Source: Deltaproteobacteria bacterium
GTDB lineage: Bacteria > Desulfobacterota > Binatia > Binatales > Binataceae
Direction of reading: 5' to 3'
DNA length: 34,538 nucleotides
NCBI GenBank assembly: GCA_027317185.1
Contig: DAHVFB010000027.1
Coordinates: 1-34,538 of the forward strand
In this document: one piece after another, positions 1-7,672 of the stretch
Position numbering within the stretch: the first letter of the stretch is position 1
How the letters are laid out: each line of letters begins with the position of its first letter
Position numbers and translations under genes: made by a program
The notes under the pieces: generated by a model
Seen by the model: the letters and a program-made list of their open reading frames with translations, nothing else
What the model was told of the DNA's origin: nothing
The model's database searches: none

Positions 1-304
1 GCTGCTCGGCACTATCCGGCGGGTGAAAGCTGCGCTCAATTCGCGATTGGAAGTCGAAGGTATCGTGCTTACGATGTTCGATTCGCGCAACCGCCTCAGC
101 CGCGATATCGAACGCGAGGTCCGCGTACACTTTCCGGATCGGGTCTTTTCCGCAGTAATTCCACGCAGTGTCCGCCTGTCCGAAAGTCCCAGCCATGGGC
201 TTTCGATTTTCGAGTATGACCCACGCTCGGCCGGCGCGCTGGCTTATCGCCGTCTGGCGGCTGAAGTGGCTGGGCGTAGAGAACCAATGGTGGCGGTTTC
301 GTAG
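1..304 (+). CDS. parA: Chromosome-partitioning ATPase ParA (Soj), C-terminal part
   Basis: This is the last 100 or so residues of a ParA/Soj-type Walker ATPase; the start lies outside the window. The frame is open from base 2. Residues such as GIVLTMFDSRNRLS and VIPRSVRLSESPSHG are the typical C-terminal ParA signature, where the VIPR/N-V-R-L-SE-AP/SHG stretch follows the strand leading to the ATPase core. ParA binds DNA non-specifically in its ATP form and is stimulated by ParB to pull the origin region apart. parB begins 59 bases downstream on the same strand, the usual parAB order. The Walker A region cannot be checked because it is upstream of the window. Confidence 0.9.
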   Translation, partial: LLGTIRRVKAALNSRLEVEGIVLTMFDSRNRLSRDIEREVRVHFPDRVFSAVIPRSVRLSESPSHGLSIFEYDPRSAGALAYRRLAAEVAGRREPMVAVS

Positions 305-363
305 CAGGATTGCGGTCAGGGGCATCCGCCAACCGGTAACGCTCCATCGCATAAGGTAAAAAA

Positions 364-1275
364 ATGAGGAAGAGTTTGGGACGAGGACTCGACGCGTTGC
401 TGGAAAGCACCAGTCCTGAACCGGGGCGTCTCGCGGCGGTCGCGGAACCGCAGGCCACGCCGGATCGTTCGCTTATGATGGTCGCGGTCGAGCGAATCGA
501 GCCCGGCGCCTTTCAACCGCGCAAGCATTTCGATCCAATCAGACTCCAGGAGCTTAAGCGCGCGATCGAGGCGCAAGGCATTATCGAACCATTGGTGGTG
601 CGGCTCCGAGGTCCGGCCGCCGATGGAGTTGCGCATTACGAACTGATCGCCGGCGAGCGGCGTTTGCGCGCAGCGCGCGAGGCTGGCCTCGCGACCGTTC
701 CCGTCGTGGTGCGGATGCTCGATGATCGCGCGGCGCTCGAGATGTCGCTGGTCGAAAATCTGGCGCGTGAAGAACTCAATCCGATCGACGAGGGACGGGC
801 GCTGCGGCGGCTGAGTCGCGAATTCAATCTCAGCCACGACGATATCGCCGCCCGCGTGGGTAAAAGTCGGCCCTACGTGACCAATTCCATGCGAATTATC
901 GATTTACCGGATGCGGTGCTCGCGATGGTCGAGGCGGGCAGGCTGAGTCCGGGCCAGGTCAGGCCGTTGCTTACGCTCGAAACGCCGGAAGCGCAGATTG
1001 CCGCGGCAAATCGAATCGCGGACCAGGGACTGACGGCGCGCGGCGCGGAGCAGCTGGCGAGCGCGCATAAAACCCGGCGCGGCGCGGTGACGCGTGGTGG
1101 GCCGATTGAACACGACGCTAACCTGATGGCGCTGGCGGAATCGATGCAGCGCGCGCTCAAACGCAAGGTGCGGATACTACGAAAGCGCGGCAAGGCGCCG
1201 GGCCGTATCGAAATCGAGTATTACGACGATCAAGATCTGACGGCGCTGTCATCGACCTTAACTCAGTCCCGATAG
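364..1275 (+). CDS. parB: Chromosome-partitioning protein ParB
   Basis: A 303-residue ParB/Spo0J family protein. It opens with the ParA-stimulating N-terminal motif (RKSLGRGLDALL). The ParB/sulfiredoxin-like nucleotide-binding domain follows at about residues 40-130, with the QPRKHFD box, the IIEPLVVR strand, the GERRLRAA motif that binds CTP in characterised ParBs, and the ENLAREELNPIDEG stretch. A helix-turn-helix for parS recognition lies around residues 150-180 (DDIAARVGKSRPYVTNSMR), and a dimerisation tail ends the protein. The length is normal. The start ATG is preceded by a modest purine-rich AAGG. The preceding parA supports the call. No convincing parS site was seen nearby. Confidence 0.95.
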   Translation: MRKSLGRGLDALLESTSPEPGRLAAVAEPQATPDRSLMMVAVERIEPGAFQPRKHFDPIRLQELKRAIEAQGIIEPLVVRLRGPAADGVAHYELIAGERRLRAAREAGLATVPVVVRMLDDRAALEMSLVENLAREELNPIDEGRALRRLSREFNLSHDDIAARVGKSRPYVTNSMRIIDLPDAVLAMVEAGRLSPGQVRPLLTLETPEAQIAAANRIADQGLTARGAEQLASAHKTRRGAVTRGGPIEHDANLMALAESMQRALKRKVRILRKRGKAPGRIEIEYYDDQDLTALSSTLTQSR

Positions 1276-1276
1276 T

Positions 1277-1297
1277 CGGCGCTTTGGAAATGCGCCG
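1277..1297 (+). other. Small hairpin just after parB
   Basis: A perfect 6-bp inverted repeat (CGGCGC / GCGCCG) with a 9-base loop starts two bases after the parB stop codon. It is not followed by a thymine run, so it is at best a weak terminator or an mRNA 3'-end stabiliser. Confidence 0.3.
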
Positions 1298-1412
1298 TGA
1301 TAGCTCTTTCAATGAATTGAGCGCCGGGAAAGCTCGGCACAATTCAGGTTGTCAAAAGGATTTTTTTCGACCCCAATTGCCAAATCTGAGGGCTTCAGAG
1401 ATCGGTACCCGC

Positions 1413-1451
1413 AAAAAAAAGGGCGCGAGCGAGTAATCCTCGACCGCGCCC
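1413..1451 (-). terminator. Rho-independent terminator of the RRM gene
   Basis: Read on the minus strand, a 7-bp GC-only stem (GGGCGCG / CGCGCCC, arms at 1445-1451 and 1421-1427) encloses a loop with a smaller internal CGAG/CTCG pairing. It is followed directly by eight thymines (1413-1420). It lies about 30 bases after the stop of the RRM gene and fits an intrinsic terminator for it. Confidence 0.8.
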
Positions 1452-1479
1452 CTCTCATTAGTTTTGCTTAAGCGGGCTG

Positions 1480-1896
1480 CTACCAGCGATCGCGACGACC
1501 ACCACCACCGCCGCCCCCACGGCTCCCGCCGCCGCCACCACCGCCGAAACCGCCGCCATTGCCACGGCGTCCGCCGCCGCCCCCACCACCGCCTCCACCA
1601 CCACCGCCGGCTCCGCCGCCGCCACCGAAGCCGCCCCGGCGTGGTGCGGTGTTTTCACGTGCATGATCAATTTTAATCGTGCGACCTTTGAAATCGGTCG
1701 CGTTCAACGTCTGAACCGCCTTTTCCGCCGATTCCGCGTCGGCCATTTCGACGAAGCCGAAACCGCGGGATTGCCCCGAGAACTTGTCGGTGACTACCAC
1801 GGCCTTCTCAACTGTTCCGACCTGCGAGAAGTACTCGTTGAGGTCATCCCCGGTAACCGAAAAAGAGAGGTTACCAACGTAAAGCTTACTGGGCAT
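1480..1896 (-). CDS. RRM-domain RNA-binding protein with glycine-rich tail
   Basis: A 138-residue protein with one RNA-recognition motif at residues 4-80: RNP2 is LYVGNL (5-10) and RNP1 is RGFGFVEM (44-51). From about residue 87 to the end it is almost only glycine, broken by arginines, phenylalanines and an RRGN block, like RGG boxes. Such small RRM proteins (the Rbp family of cyanobacteria and many proteobacteria) bind single-stranded RNA and are often cold-induced. A strong Shine-Dalgarno (GAGGAGGG) sits ahead of the ATG. A candidate promoter about 100 bases upstream and an intrinsic terminator suggest a single-gene transcript. The RRM assignment is certain; the physiological role is inferred. 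Confidence 0.92.
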   Translation of the reverse strand: MPSKLYVGNLSFSVTGDDLNEYFSQVGTVEKAVVVTDKFSGQSRGFGFVEMADAESAEKAVQTLNATDFKGRTIKIDHARENTAPRRGGFGGGGGAGGGGGGGGGGGGGRRGNGGGFGGGGGGGSRGGGGGGGRRDRW

Positions 1897-1996
1897 AAAG
1901 CCCTCCTCGTGAATTGTGTCTCAAGCTCTCCGAGGCAATAACCTGCGAAATCCAAAGGGCGGGTTGAAAGTCCTGCGGCATCGAGCTGACAAACAA

Positions 1997-2025
1997 AGGA
2001 TAGTCCGGTCCTAGGAAGCTGTAAA
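1997..2025 (-). promoter_or_regulatory. Candidate sigma-70 promoter for the RRM gene
   Basis: On the minus strand, TTTACA (2020-2025) is separated by 17 bases from TATCCT (1997-2002). Transcription would start near 1990, giving a leader of roughly 90-95 bases before the RRM start codon. A long leader would suit a cold-shock-type gene. This is an inference from the consensus match only. Confidence 0.35.
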
Positions 2026-2086
2026 GCTGAAAATCGGTTATGGACGTGACGAACGCTTGCGGCGATCGGTTCATCCCAGCAGAAGT

Positions 2087-3667
2087 TTACTTTTGCGACA
2101 TGGCGTAGAACCGCCCGTGGCTCAATAGGATTAGGCCGAGACGTCCGTATGGTGCGATCAAAACCGGGGTCAGTCCCGGCGCTCGATGGCGGTACTGCGC
2201 CCATGCGCTGGCTGGCACGATTACATAACCCGGCGGCGCGTCGCCCAGCCGGCCGTTGATCGGCCTTACGTCACGATCCAGATAAAAGACCAGCGGAGCC
2301 AGGGGACCGCGAAAACCATAAATAAAAAGCGGCTCATGCGGTCCCACGGCATGATCGATTGCCAGTGCGGCCGGCCGGCAGGTCTCGTCGCCGCAGGCAT
2401 GGAGCGCGTGAAGCGGAAGATAAACGAAATTAAAAATCACCAGGCAGGCGCAGGTCATCGCGAAGGCGGCGCGAGTGAACCGGGCTCCCAGACTCCGGCC
2501 CAGAGACTCCAACCACCAGCCCATTATCACCGCCGACACCGGCCACAATGGCAGCAAATAGGCGCGGCGCTTGTAGGCCGCGAGCGAGAAGAACACTACG
2601 GTGACCAGCCAGAAGACCGCCATCACCCGCAGTGCGTCCCGGCGCCGCTCCGCCTCGTCCAACTCGGGATCGGCTTCCGGCGGCCGCCGCAGGCGCAATG
2701 CGGAAACTATCGCAACCGGAGCGATCAGGCTCAGCGGCCCGGAGTTAAGCAACAGCGGTTTGAGGTAGTACCACGGCGGCATCGAGCCCAGCACTCCGAA
2801 GAAGCGCCCGAAGTTCTCGCTGCCGATTTGACGATCAAGATAGCCGTAACGGCCGCCGACGAAGCAGGCGAGATACCAGCTCGAAGCGATCGCGATCGCG
2901 ACCAACGCCGGTCCGGGAATGAAGTGATGCCATTCTTCGGTGAGACGACGCTCCAGTATCAGGACGATTGCGATCGCGATACAGGGCAGGAGCATCCCCA
3001 CCGGACCTTTGGCCAACACCGCGCATCCAAGCGCGATCGCGAACAGGTATCGCATCCCGGCGATGCGGGAACTCGGCGTGTGGCCGCGGGCCGGCAACCA
3101 TCCCAGGAATGCGAACAGCGCGAGCGCCTCGAAGAAAGTGAGCGTCATGTCGACGCGGCCGATTCGCGCCAACTCGGCATATTGAAATGATCCCGCCAGG
3201 ATTAGGCCCGAGAGCAAGGCGACGCCGGGTCCGAAACGCAATAGCGCGAAAGCCATCACCAAAATGCCGCCGGCGACGGCATAGATGGTTGACGGGAGGC
3301 GCAGGTTGAAGGCGGTCACTTTGCGCAGGCCGAAGAGCCGGTCGATCGCGAACGCGGTCCAGTGAAACAGCGGCGGCTTGTACATCGGCTCGCCGCCGTG
3401 GCCGACCGGAAACAGAAAGTGACCGCGTTCGACCATATCCTGCACGAACACGCCCTCGATCGCCTCGTTGGTCCCGCATATATCGGCGCCGCAGAAACCG
3501 CTGCGGACGAACCGCGTCACGGCGTTGCCGCCGCTGACATCGCACGGTCCGGAGCCTAATCGATGAAGGATGAGGATGACCAATACCAGCAGCAGCGATC
3601 CGAGCGCGAGCAGTTCGACGGTGGAGCAGCGTAAGCTCCGGGCAGGTGTAGTGTCGGGGATCATCAA
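2087..3667 (-). CDS. ArnT/GT39-like membrane glycosyltransferase
   Basis: A 526-residue polytopic membrane protein of the dolichyl-phosphate-mannose mannosyltransferase/ArnT superfamily (GT39/GT83 type). After a first membrane helix (about residues 16-35) comes a periplasmic loop with acidic residues and the pattern NEAIEGVFVQDM...YKPPLFHW. This corresponds to the DEARYA...KPPLxYW region that forms the active site in ArnT-like enzymes; the usual first Asp is Asn here. About ten further hydrophobic segments and a periplasmic C-terminal part follow. Members move a sugar from a polyprenyl-phosphate carrier to lipid A, proteins or other envelope acceptors. The acceptor here is unknown. The gene starts 10 bases after the ArgA-like gene and is probably co-transcribed with it. 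Confidence 0.82.
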   Translation of the reverse strand: MMIPDTTPARSLRCSTVELLALGSLLLVLVILILHRLGSGPCDVSGGNAVTRFVRSGFCGADICGTNEAIEGVFVQDMVERGHFLFPVGHGGEPMYKPPLFHWTAFAIDRLFGLRKVTAFNLRLPSTIYAVAGGILVMAFALLRFGPGVALLSGLILAGSFQYAELARIGRVDMTLTFFEALALFAFLGWLPARGHTPSSRIAGMRYLFAIALGCAVLAKGPVGMLLPCIAIAIVLILERRLTEEWHHFIPGPALVAIAIASSWYLACFVGGRYGYLDRQIGSENFGRFFGVLGSMPPWYYLKPLLLNSGPLSLIAPVAIVSALRLRRPPEADPELDEAERRRDALRVMAVFWLVTVVFFSLAAYKRRAYLLPLWPVSAVIMGWWLESLGRSLGARFTRAAFAMTCACLVIFNFVYLPLHALHACGDETCRPAALAIDHAVGPHEPLFIYGFRGPLAPLVFYLDRDVRPINGRLGDAPPGYVIVPASAWAQYRHRAPGLTPVLIAPYGRLGLILLSHGRFYAMSQK

Positions 3668-3677
3668 TAAGCGAGCA

Positions 3678-4832
3678 TTAGGTCAAGTCGATACGAAAGA
3701 TGGCAAGGCGGGCGCGCCGAGACAAGTCATAGCCGCGCCATTTTGCCGACGGCACGTCGTCCGCAGCGACGCGCCGGAACTTCAGGCGTGCGAAAAATCG
3801 CGCGGCGCGCTCCTCGCTGGTGCAGGCGAAAGCATAGCGCAGCCGCCGGGCCCGGGCTTCGGTCAAAATTTCGCCCACCAGTTCGGCCGCGACGCCCTCG
3901 CCCGCGAAGCGCGTCAGAGTGTAAAGCGCAGTGATTTCTCCCGCCCGCTCGCGCCGGTACGGTTCCGTCAGCAGCGAGCATACTCCCGCCAGATGTTCAT
4001 CGCCGATCCGGTAACCGAAGCATGAGGGCAGGATGGCCGCCAGATTCTCGGGCGATCGAGGTAACAAAGCCCCTTCGTTTTGACCGCGTATGATCAAAGC
4101 CTCGACTTCCTCGAAGTCATCGATCGAAATTGGGCGTACTGATCCATAATGGCGCTCGGTTAACAGCGTGCCGCTGCCCAGAAAGCTGAACAGCTCTTCG
4201 TAAACGCCATGTGGCGAGGCGAGATTGACCGATCCGACGCCGTCGCGCATCGCGCGCGCCGCCGCTCGCAGCAGGCACCGGCGGATGGGCAATTGCTCAT
4301 GGCGCAGCATCCGGTTGATCCGGCCCAGCTCGAGAAACGACAGGCGTTCGCCTTTTTCCGATACCAGTCCGCCCTGGCGATCAAGCAAAATCAGTTTGAA
4401 AACCCGCAGGCGGCTGGCCAGTTCCTGCGCGAATATCGTCAAGTCGGCGGGATCGCTGGTCGCGGCTCCGGCCACCACGACCCGGCCGGCGCGCAAGGCT
4501 TCCCAGATTGCAGCCACGGCGGCGTCGGGCGGGTACGGACGCGAGCGCAGTCCGCGTGCCGGATCGAAAACCGGAGCGGCGCCGGCGGGAGCCATGCGGC
4601 CCATCCGCGCGACCATCTTCGGCAGCGCCTCATGCGAAACAATTACGATGCAGCGGGTCTGATTGCGGCGCAATTCGCGCAAGGTGCGGACCAGCGGGTC
4701 GATATCGCGAGCCCGCATTCCGGCCGGCGGAATCAGCGTGAAGAGCAGGCTTTTGCCGTAAAACTCTTCGAGATAGAAAGTCTTTTCGGTGAAGAGCGTG
4801 CGAGGGGCGCTCTCGGCGCGGGCTTCGGCCAT
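3678..4832 (-). CDS. N-acetylglutamate synthase-like protein (kinase-fold plus GNAT)
   Basis: A 384-residue two-domain protein. Residues 1 to about 215 resemble the amino-acid-kinase fold of acetylglutamate kinase/ArgA, with the FTEKTFYLEEFYGKSLLF start, a central nucleotide-fold-like part, and VNLASPHGVYEELFSFLGSGTLL at the domain junction, as in ArgA-type enzymes. Residues 225-384 form a GNAT acetyltransferase with ITALYTLTRFAGEGVAAELVGEILTEAR as the acetyl-CoA-binding V/G-box region and a final FFARLKFRRV. This matches the bifunctional-looking N-acetylglutamate synthases that start arginine biosynthesis. The kinase part lacks the glycine-rich catalytic loop seen in active kinases and is probably regulatory. 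It is flanked by an Rrf2 regulator (101-base gap) and a GT39 gene, not by arg genes. An acetyltransferase of another specificity remains possible. Confidence 0.72.
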   Translation of the reverse strand: MAEARAESAPRTLFTEKTFYLEEFYGKSLLFTLIPPAGMRARDIDPLVRTLRELRRNQTRCIVIVSHEALPKMVARMGRMAPAGAAPVFDPARGLRSRPYPPDAAVAAIWEALRAGRVVVAGAATSDPADLTIFAQELASRLRVFKLILLDRQGGLVSEKGERLSFLELGRINRMLRHEQLPIRRCLLRAAARAMRDGVGSVNLASPHGVYEELFSFLGSGTLLTERHYGSVRPISIDDFEEVEALIIRGQNEGALLPRSPENLAAILPSCFGYRIGDEHLAGVCSLLTEPYRRERAGEITALYTLTRFAGEGVAAELVGEILTEARARRLRYAFACTSEERAARFFARLKFRRVAADDVPSAKWRGYDLSRRARLAIFRIDLT

Positions 4833-4933
4833 CGCTCAGTTTGCGATCGCGATCACGCCAGACCCGAACCAGCGTGACGCGGATGAAAATCGAAATGGCA
4901 GTGAGTTGATGGCTGGAACGAAGAATTCCACCG

Positions 4934-5404
4934 CTATGGCTTCGGCGGCATGGTGGCCGCCGCAGAATGCCCTCGAAGTTCGGGAAACATGGGCCGCCGC
5001 GAATCGACAATTTCCTGGAGCGTGGTCTGCGAGAAGACCTTGAGCAGCACGCGCTGGCCCTCTTCCCACACGCGGTACATCCGGCAGGCCGGCTGCAAGG
5101 CGCAGACATTGGAACCGTCGACGCAGATATTAAGCGTGATCGGACCTTCGACCGCCTCGATAATATCCTTGAACGTCATCTGCTCGGCGGCACGCGCCAG
5201 TTCGTAGCCGCCGCCGGGTCCGCGATGCGATCGCACTAGTCCCCCGCGCATCAGATCGCGAATCACCTTCTCCAGAAAGTACTTGGGAATCTGTTCGCTC
5301 TCGGCGATTTCGAGCCCGCGGGCGACCCCGCCCGGCCGATCCGCGAGATGAATCATGGCGCGGAGCGCATACTCGATCCTGCGCGGTATCTGCATCAGGC
5401 TCAT
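4934..5404 (-). CDS. Rrf2-family regulator with three conserved cysteines
   Basis: A 156-residue Rrf2 (IscR/NsrR-type) transcription factor. The winged helix is at residues 5-65 (RRIEYALRAMIHLA, then a recognition helix around YFLEKVIRDLMRGGLVRSHRGPGGGYELA). The wing is followed by MTFKDIIEAVEGPI, and then by Cys94, Cys101 and Cys107, the three-cysteine pattern that holds an Fe-S cluster in this family. It probably senses iron-sulfur status, redox or nitric oxide. The start codon overlaps the riboflavin synthase stop (ATGA), so the two are translationally coupled. Which gas or cluster it senses cannot be read from the sequence. Confidence 0.9.
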   Translation of the reverse strand: MSLMQIPRRIEYALRAMIHLADRPGGVARGLEIAESEQIPKYFLEKVIRDLMRGGLVRSHRGPGGGYELARAAEQMTFKDIIEAVEGPITLNICVDGSNVCALQPACRMYRVWEEGQRVLLKVFSQTTLQEIVDSRRPMFPELRGHSAAATMPPKP

Positions 5405-6033
5405 CGCTGATCCCCGGCGATCGCGTGGGAATTCGGCAGCGCCTGGCTCTCACTCAACATCCGTTCGACGTATTTAGCCAGCAGATCGCTTTCGAGATTG
5501 ACGGCGGCGCCCGGCTGTTTGTAGCCCAAGGTCGTATGCTTGAGCGTGTGGGGTATCAGCGCGCAGCGGAAGCGGATGCCCTCGATTCCAAACACGGTCA
5601 GGCTAATTCCGTCCACCGTTACCGATCCCTTCTCGACCAGATAACGCATCTGCGCGGGCGCGGTCTCGAAGGAGAACAGGCGCGAGTCGCCCTCCGGCAC
5701 GATCGAAAGCACCCGTCCCACGTTATCGACATGACCGGTAACCAGATGACCGCCAACCAGCTTCTCCAACGTCAGGCAGCGTTCGAGGTTCACCGGGTCG
5801 CTCGGCTTAAGCTCGCCGAGGTTTGTGCGGCGCATCGTTTCGGCTGACACATCCATTGAAATCGTGCCGCCATTTTTGACGGTGACCGTCAGGCAGGCGC
5901 CGTTAACGGCGATCGACTCGCCAATCGCGATTCGGCTGACCGGCAAGCCGGTGCGAATCGTGATCACAGCGCTATCCGGCGAGCCGCCGATCGATTCGAC
6001 CTGACCGAGATCCTCAATTATTCCAGTGAACAA
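5401..6033 (-). CDS. ribE: Riboflavin synthase, alpha chain
   Basis: A 210-residue riboflavin synthase, which makes riboflavin from two molecules of 6,7-dimethyl-8-ribityllumazine. It has the canonical N-terminus FTGIIEDLGQVE. Two tandem lumazine-binding barrels follow, each with its signature: IAVNGACLTV with LVGGHLVTGHVD in the first half, and VTVDGISLTV with IPHTLKHTTLG in the second. The start codon is TTG: it lines up exactly with the family's universal MFTGI start and has a GGAAGG Shine-Dalgarno eight bases upstream. The length is normal. No other rib genes are nearby, so the gene is detached from the usual operon and coupled to an Rrf2 regulator. The symbol is ribE or ribC depending on the nomenclature. 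Confidence 0.95.
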   Translation of the reverse strand: MFTGIIEDLGQVESIGGSPDSAVITIRTGLPVSRIAIGESIAVNGACLTVTVKNGGTISMDVSAETMRRTNLGELKPSDPVNLERCLTLEKLVGGHLVTGHVDNVGRVLSIVPEGDSRLFSFETAPAQMRYLVEKGSVTVDGISLTVFGIEGIRFRCALIPHTLKHTTLGYKQPGAAVNLESDLLAKYVERMLSESQALPNSHAIAGDQR

Positions 6034-6069
6034 ATTTGCCTTCCGATGAGCGATTAAAAAACCAGAAAA

Positions 6070-6099
6070 ATCATATCTTTTCTAAGGCCGACTCCGCAA
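6070..6099 (-). promoter_or_regulatory. Candidate promoter for riboflavin synthase
   Basis: On the minus strand, TTGCGG (6094-6099) is followed after 18 bases by TATGAT (6070-6075), which would start transcription about 30 bases before the TTG start codon. The short leader and the absence of the conserved RFN-element blocks argue against an FMN riboswitch here. Confidence 0.35.
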
Positions 6100-6193
6100 C
6101 CACCGGCGATGCCCACGATTCGGACCTCCTTGAGGCGGCGAGATTGGCTTAGCAGCTTGCCGCCGTCGCCATCACAGCGATAATGCTTCATTG

Positions 6194-7453
6194 ATGGGCA
6201 CGCTCAGAGAACTTTCGGAGTCATTGTTCGCGGGGCAGACCTCGATTCGCGAGCATCATCCTTTTTTTCCGGCCGGCGAGATGGAAGAGGTTGCCGATGG
6301 CGTGGCGTTCTTCAATTGGTTCGCCAACTTCAGCGCGATCAAAACCACGGAAGGACTGGTGATGGTCGATACCGGCATGCCGGTCAAGGGTGCGGATGTG
6401 GTCGCGATGCTGCGGCGCTACTCGCCCGCGCGCGTCAATACCGCAATCTATACGCATGGGCATGTCGATCACATCGCGGGGATGAGCGCGATCGCGGCGG
6501 AGGCGGGACACAATCGCGCCGCCCGGCCCCGAGTGGTGGGTCATCGGGCGATCGCCGAACGCTTCGATCGCTACCAGCGCACCGCCGGTTACAACACGAT
6601 GATCAACCAGCGCCAGTTCGCGAACCGTACGGTCGAATGGCCGGCCGAGTACGTCTATCCCGACACCTATTTCGATCATCAATTCAATGTCGCGGCCGGC
6701 AGCCATCGCCTCGAATGCCATCACGCGCGCGGCGAAACCGACGATCATTGCTGGGTATATTTGGCGCAGGCCAAGGTGCTGTTTACCGGCGATTTCATCA
6801 TCTGGGCCGCGCCCAACGCGGGCAATCCGGCCAAGGCACAGCGCTATGCTCGCGAATGGGCCGAGGCCTTGCGCACGATGGCCAAATGCGGCGCCGAGGT
6901 GCTGATTCCCGGCCACGGCCTGCCGATCTTCGGCGCCGTGCGAATCCGCCAGGTGCTGAACGAGACTGCCGAGTTTCTACAGAACATCTACGACCAGACC
7001 CTCAAGCTGCTCAACCAAGGCGCGCCGCTCGACCTTGCGCTGCACGAGGTCAAGCCGCCGGACACCTCAAACAAGCCCTACCTGCAGGCGATTTACGATG
7101 AGCCCGAGTATATCGTGCGGAACATTTATCGACTGGAAGGCGGATGGTACGACGGTGCGCCCTCGCATCTGAAGCCCGCCACGATGATCGATCAGGGGCG
7201 CGAGATAACGGAGATCGCGGGCGGCGCCAGCCAACTGGTCGCGCGCGCGATGAACCGCTTCAATGCCGGTGACCTCGCGATGGCGTCGCATCTGATCGAT
7301 TGGGCCTATGCCGCCGCGCCCGATGATCCGGCGGTGAATCACGCGCGGATGCAAATCTATGGGACGCGCGCGGAGCAATCGCAGGCGCTGATCACGCGTG
7401 GCATCTTCAAGGCCGCCGCCCACGAGTCGGCGCTGAAGATCGGCCTGGCCTGA
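6194..7453 (+). CDS. Alkylsulfatase-type metallo-beta-lactamase-fold hydrolase
   Basis: A protein of about 419 residues with the metallo-beta-lactamase fold. The motif THGHVDH (around residues 87-93) supplies the first zinc ligands. H-ARGETDDH (around 178-186), FTGD (around 199) and PGHG (around 237) follow in the expected order. Residues from about 265 onward match the alkyl-sulfatase dimerisation domain (LHEVKPPD...KPYLQAIYDEPEYIVRNIYRLEGGWYDG), as in SdsA1/BDS1-type sulfatases that release sulfate from alkyl sulfates. It is shorter than those enzymes (about 650 residues), lacking the C-terminal SCP2-like part and any signal peptide. An intracellular hydrolase of another ester is also possible. 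A TTG three bases upstream of the ATG could also serve as the start. Confidence 0.82.
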   Translation: MGTLRELSESLFAGQTSIREHHPFFPAGEMEEVADGVAFFNWFANFSAIKTTEGLVMVDTGMPVKGADVVAMLRRYSPARVNTAIYTHGHVDHIAGMSAIAAEAGHNRAARPRVVGHRAIAERFDRYQRTAGYNTMINQRQFANRTVEWPAEYVYPDTYFDHQFNVAAGSHRLECHHARGETDDHCWVYLAQAKVLFTGDFIIWAAPNAGNPAKAQRYAREWAEALRTMAKCGAEVLIPGHGLPIFGAVRIRQVLNETAEFLQNIYDQTLKLLNQGAPLDLALHEVKPPDTSNKPYLQAIYDEPEYIVRNIYRLEGGWYDGAPSHLKPATMIDQGREITEIAGGASQLVARAMNRFNAGDLAMASHLIDWAYAAAPDDPAVNHARMQIYGTRAEQSQALITRGIFKAAAHESALKIGLA

Positions 7454-7672
7454 AACCTAACCTCCCTTGAGCACCGATCGATTCCAAGGCGACCGGAGAT
7501 AATTTACGCGACCCTATCGGAAGTGCCATTTACGAGTGCTAAAAACGAGTTGTTCCATGAGGACGTTGTAGACTGGAATAAAGTCAGCTAGACGCCAACG
7601 CCCTCGCAGTAGAGTCAATGGTCCCCATGTTACGCCTTTGAGGGACGTCGAGGAGCTTGTTATGCTCCGCAC

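Noticed and set aside
1650..1666. A parS-like sequence containing TTTCACGTG close to parB
   Set aside because: Only one half matches the parS consensus; the right half diverges (about 11 of 16 positions), and it lies within the RRM coding sequence.
1464..1676. His/Arg-rich plus-strand frame opposite the glycine-rich tail
   Set aside because: It is simply the complement of the GGN repeat of the RRM gene.
2186..3190. Long open frame on the plus strand opposite the GT39 gene
   Set aside because: Its composition (Arg, Gln, His-rich without motifs) is that of an antisense shadow in GC-rich DNA; the minus strand encodes a clear membrane glycosyltransferase.
6034..6190. Possible FMN riboswitch before riboflavin synthase
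   Set aside because: None of the conserved RFN-element blocks is present and the inferred leader is only about 30 bases.
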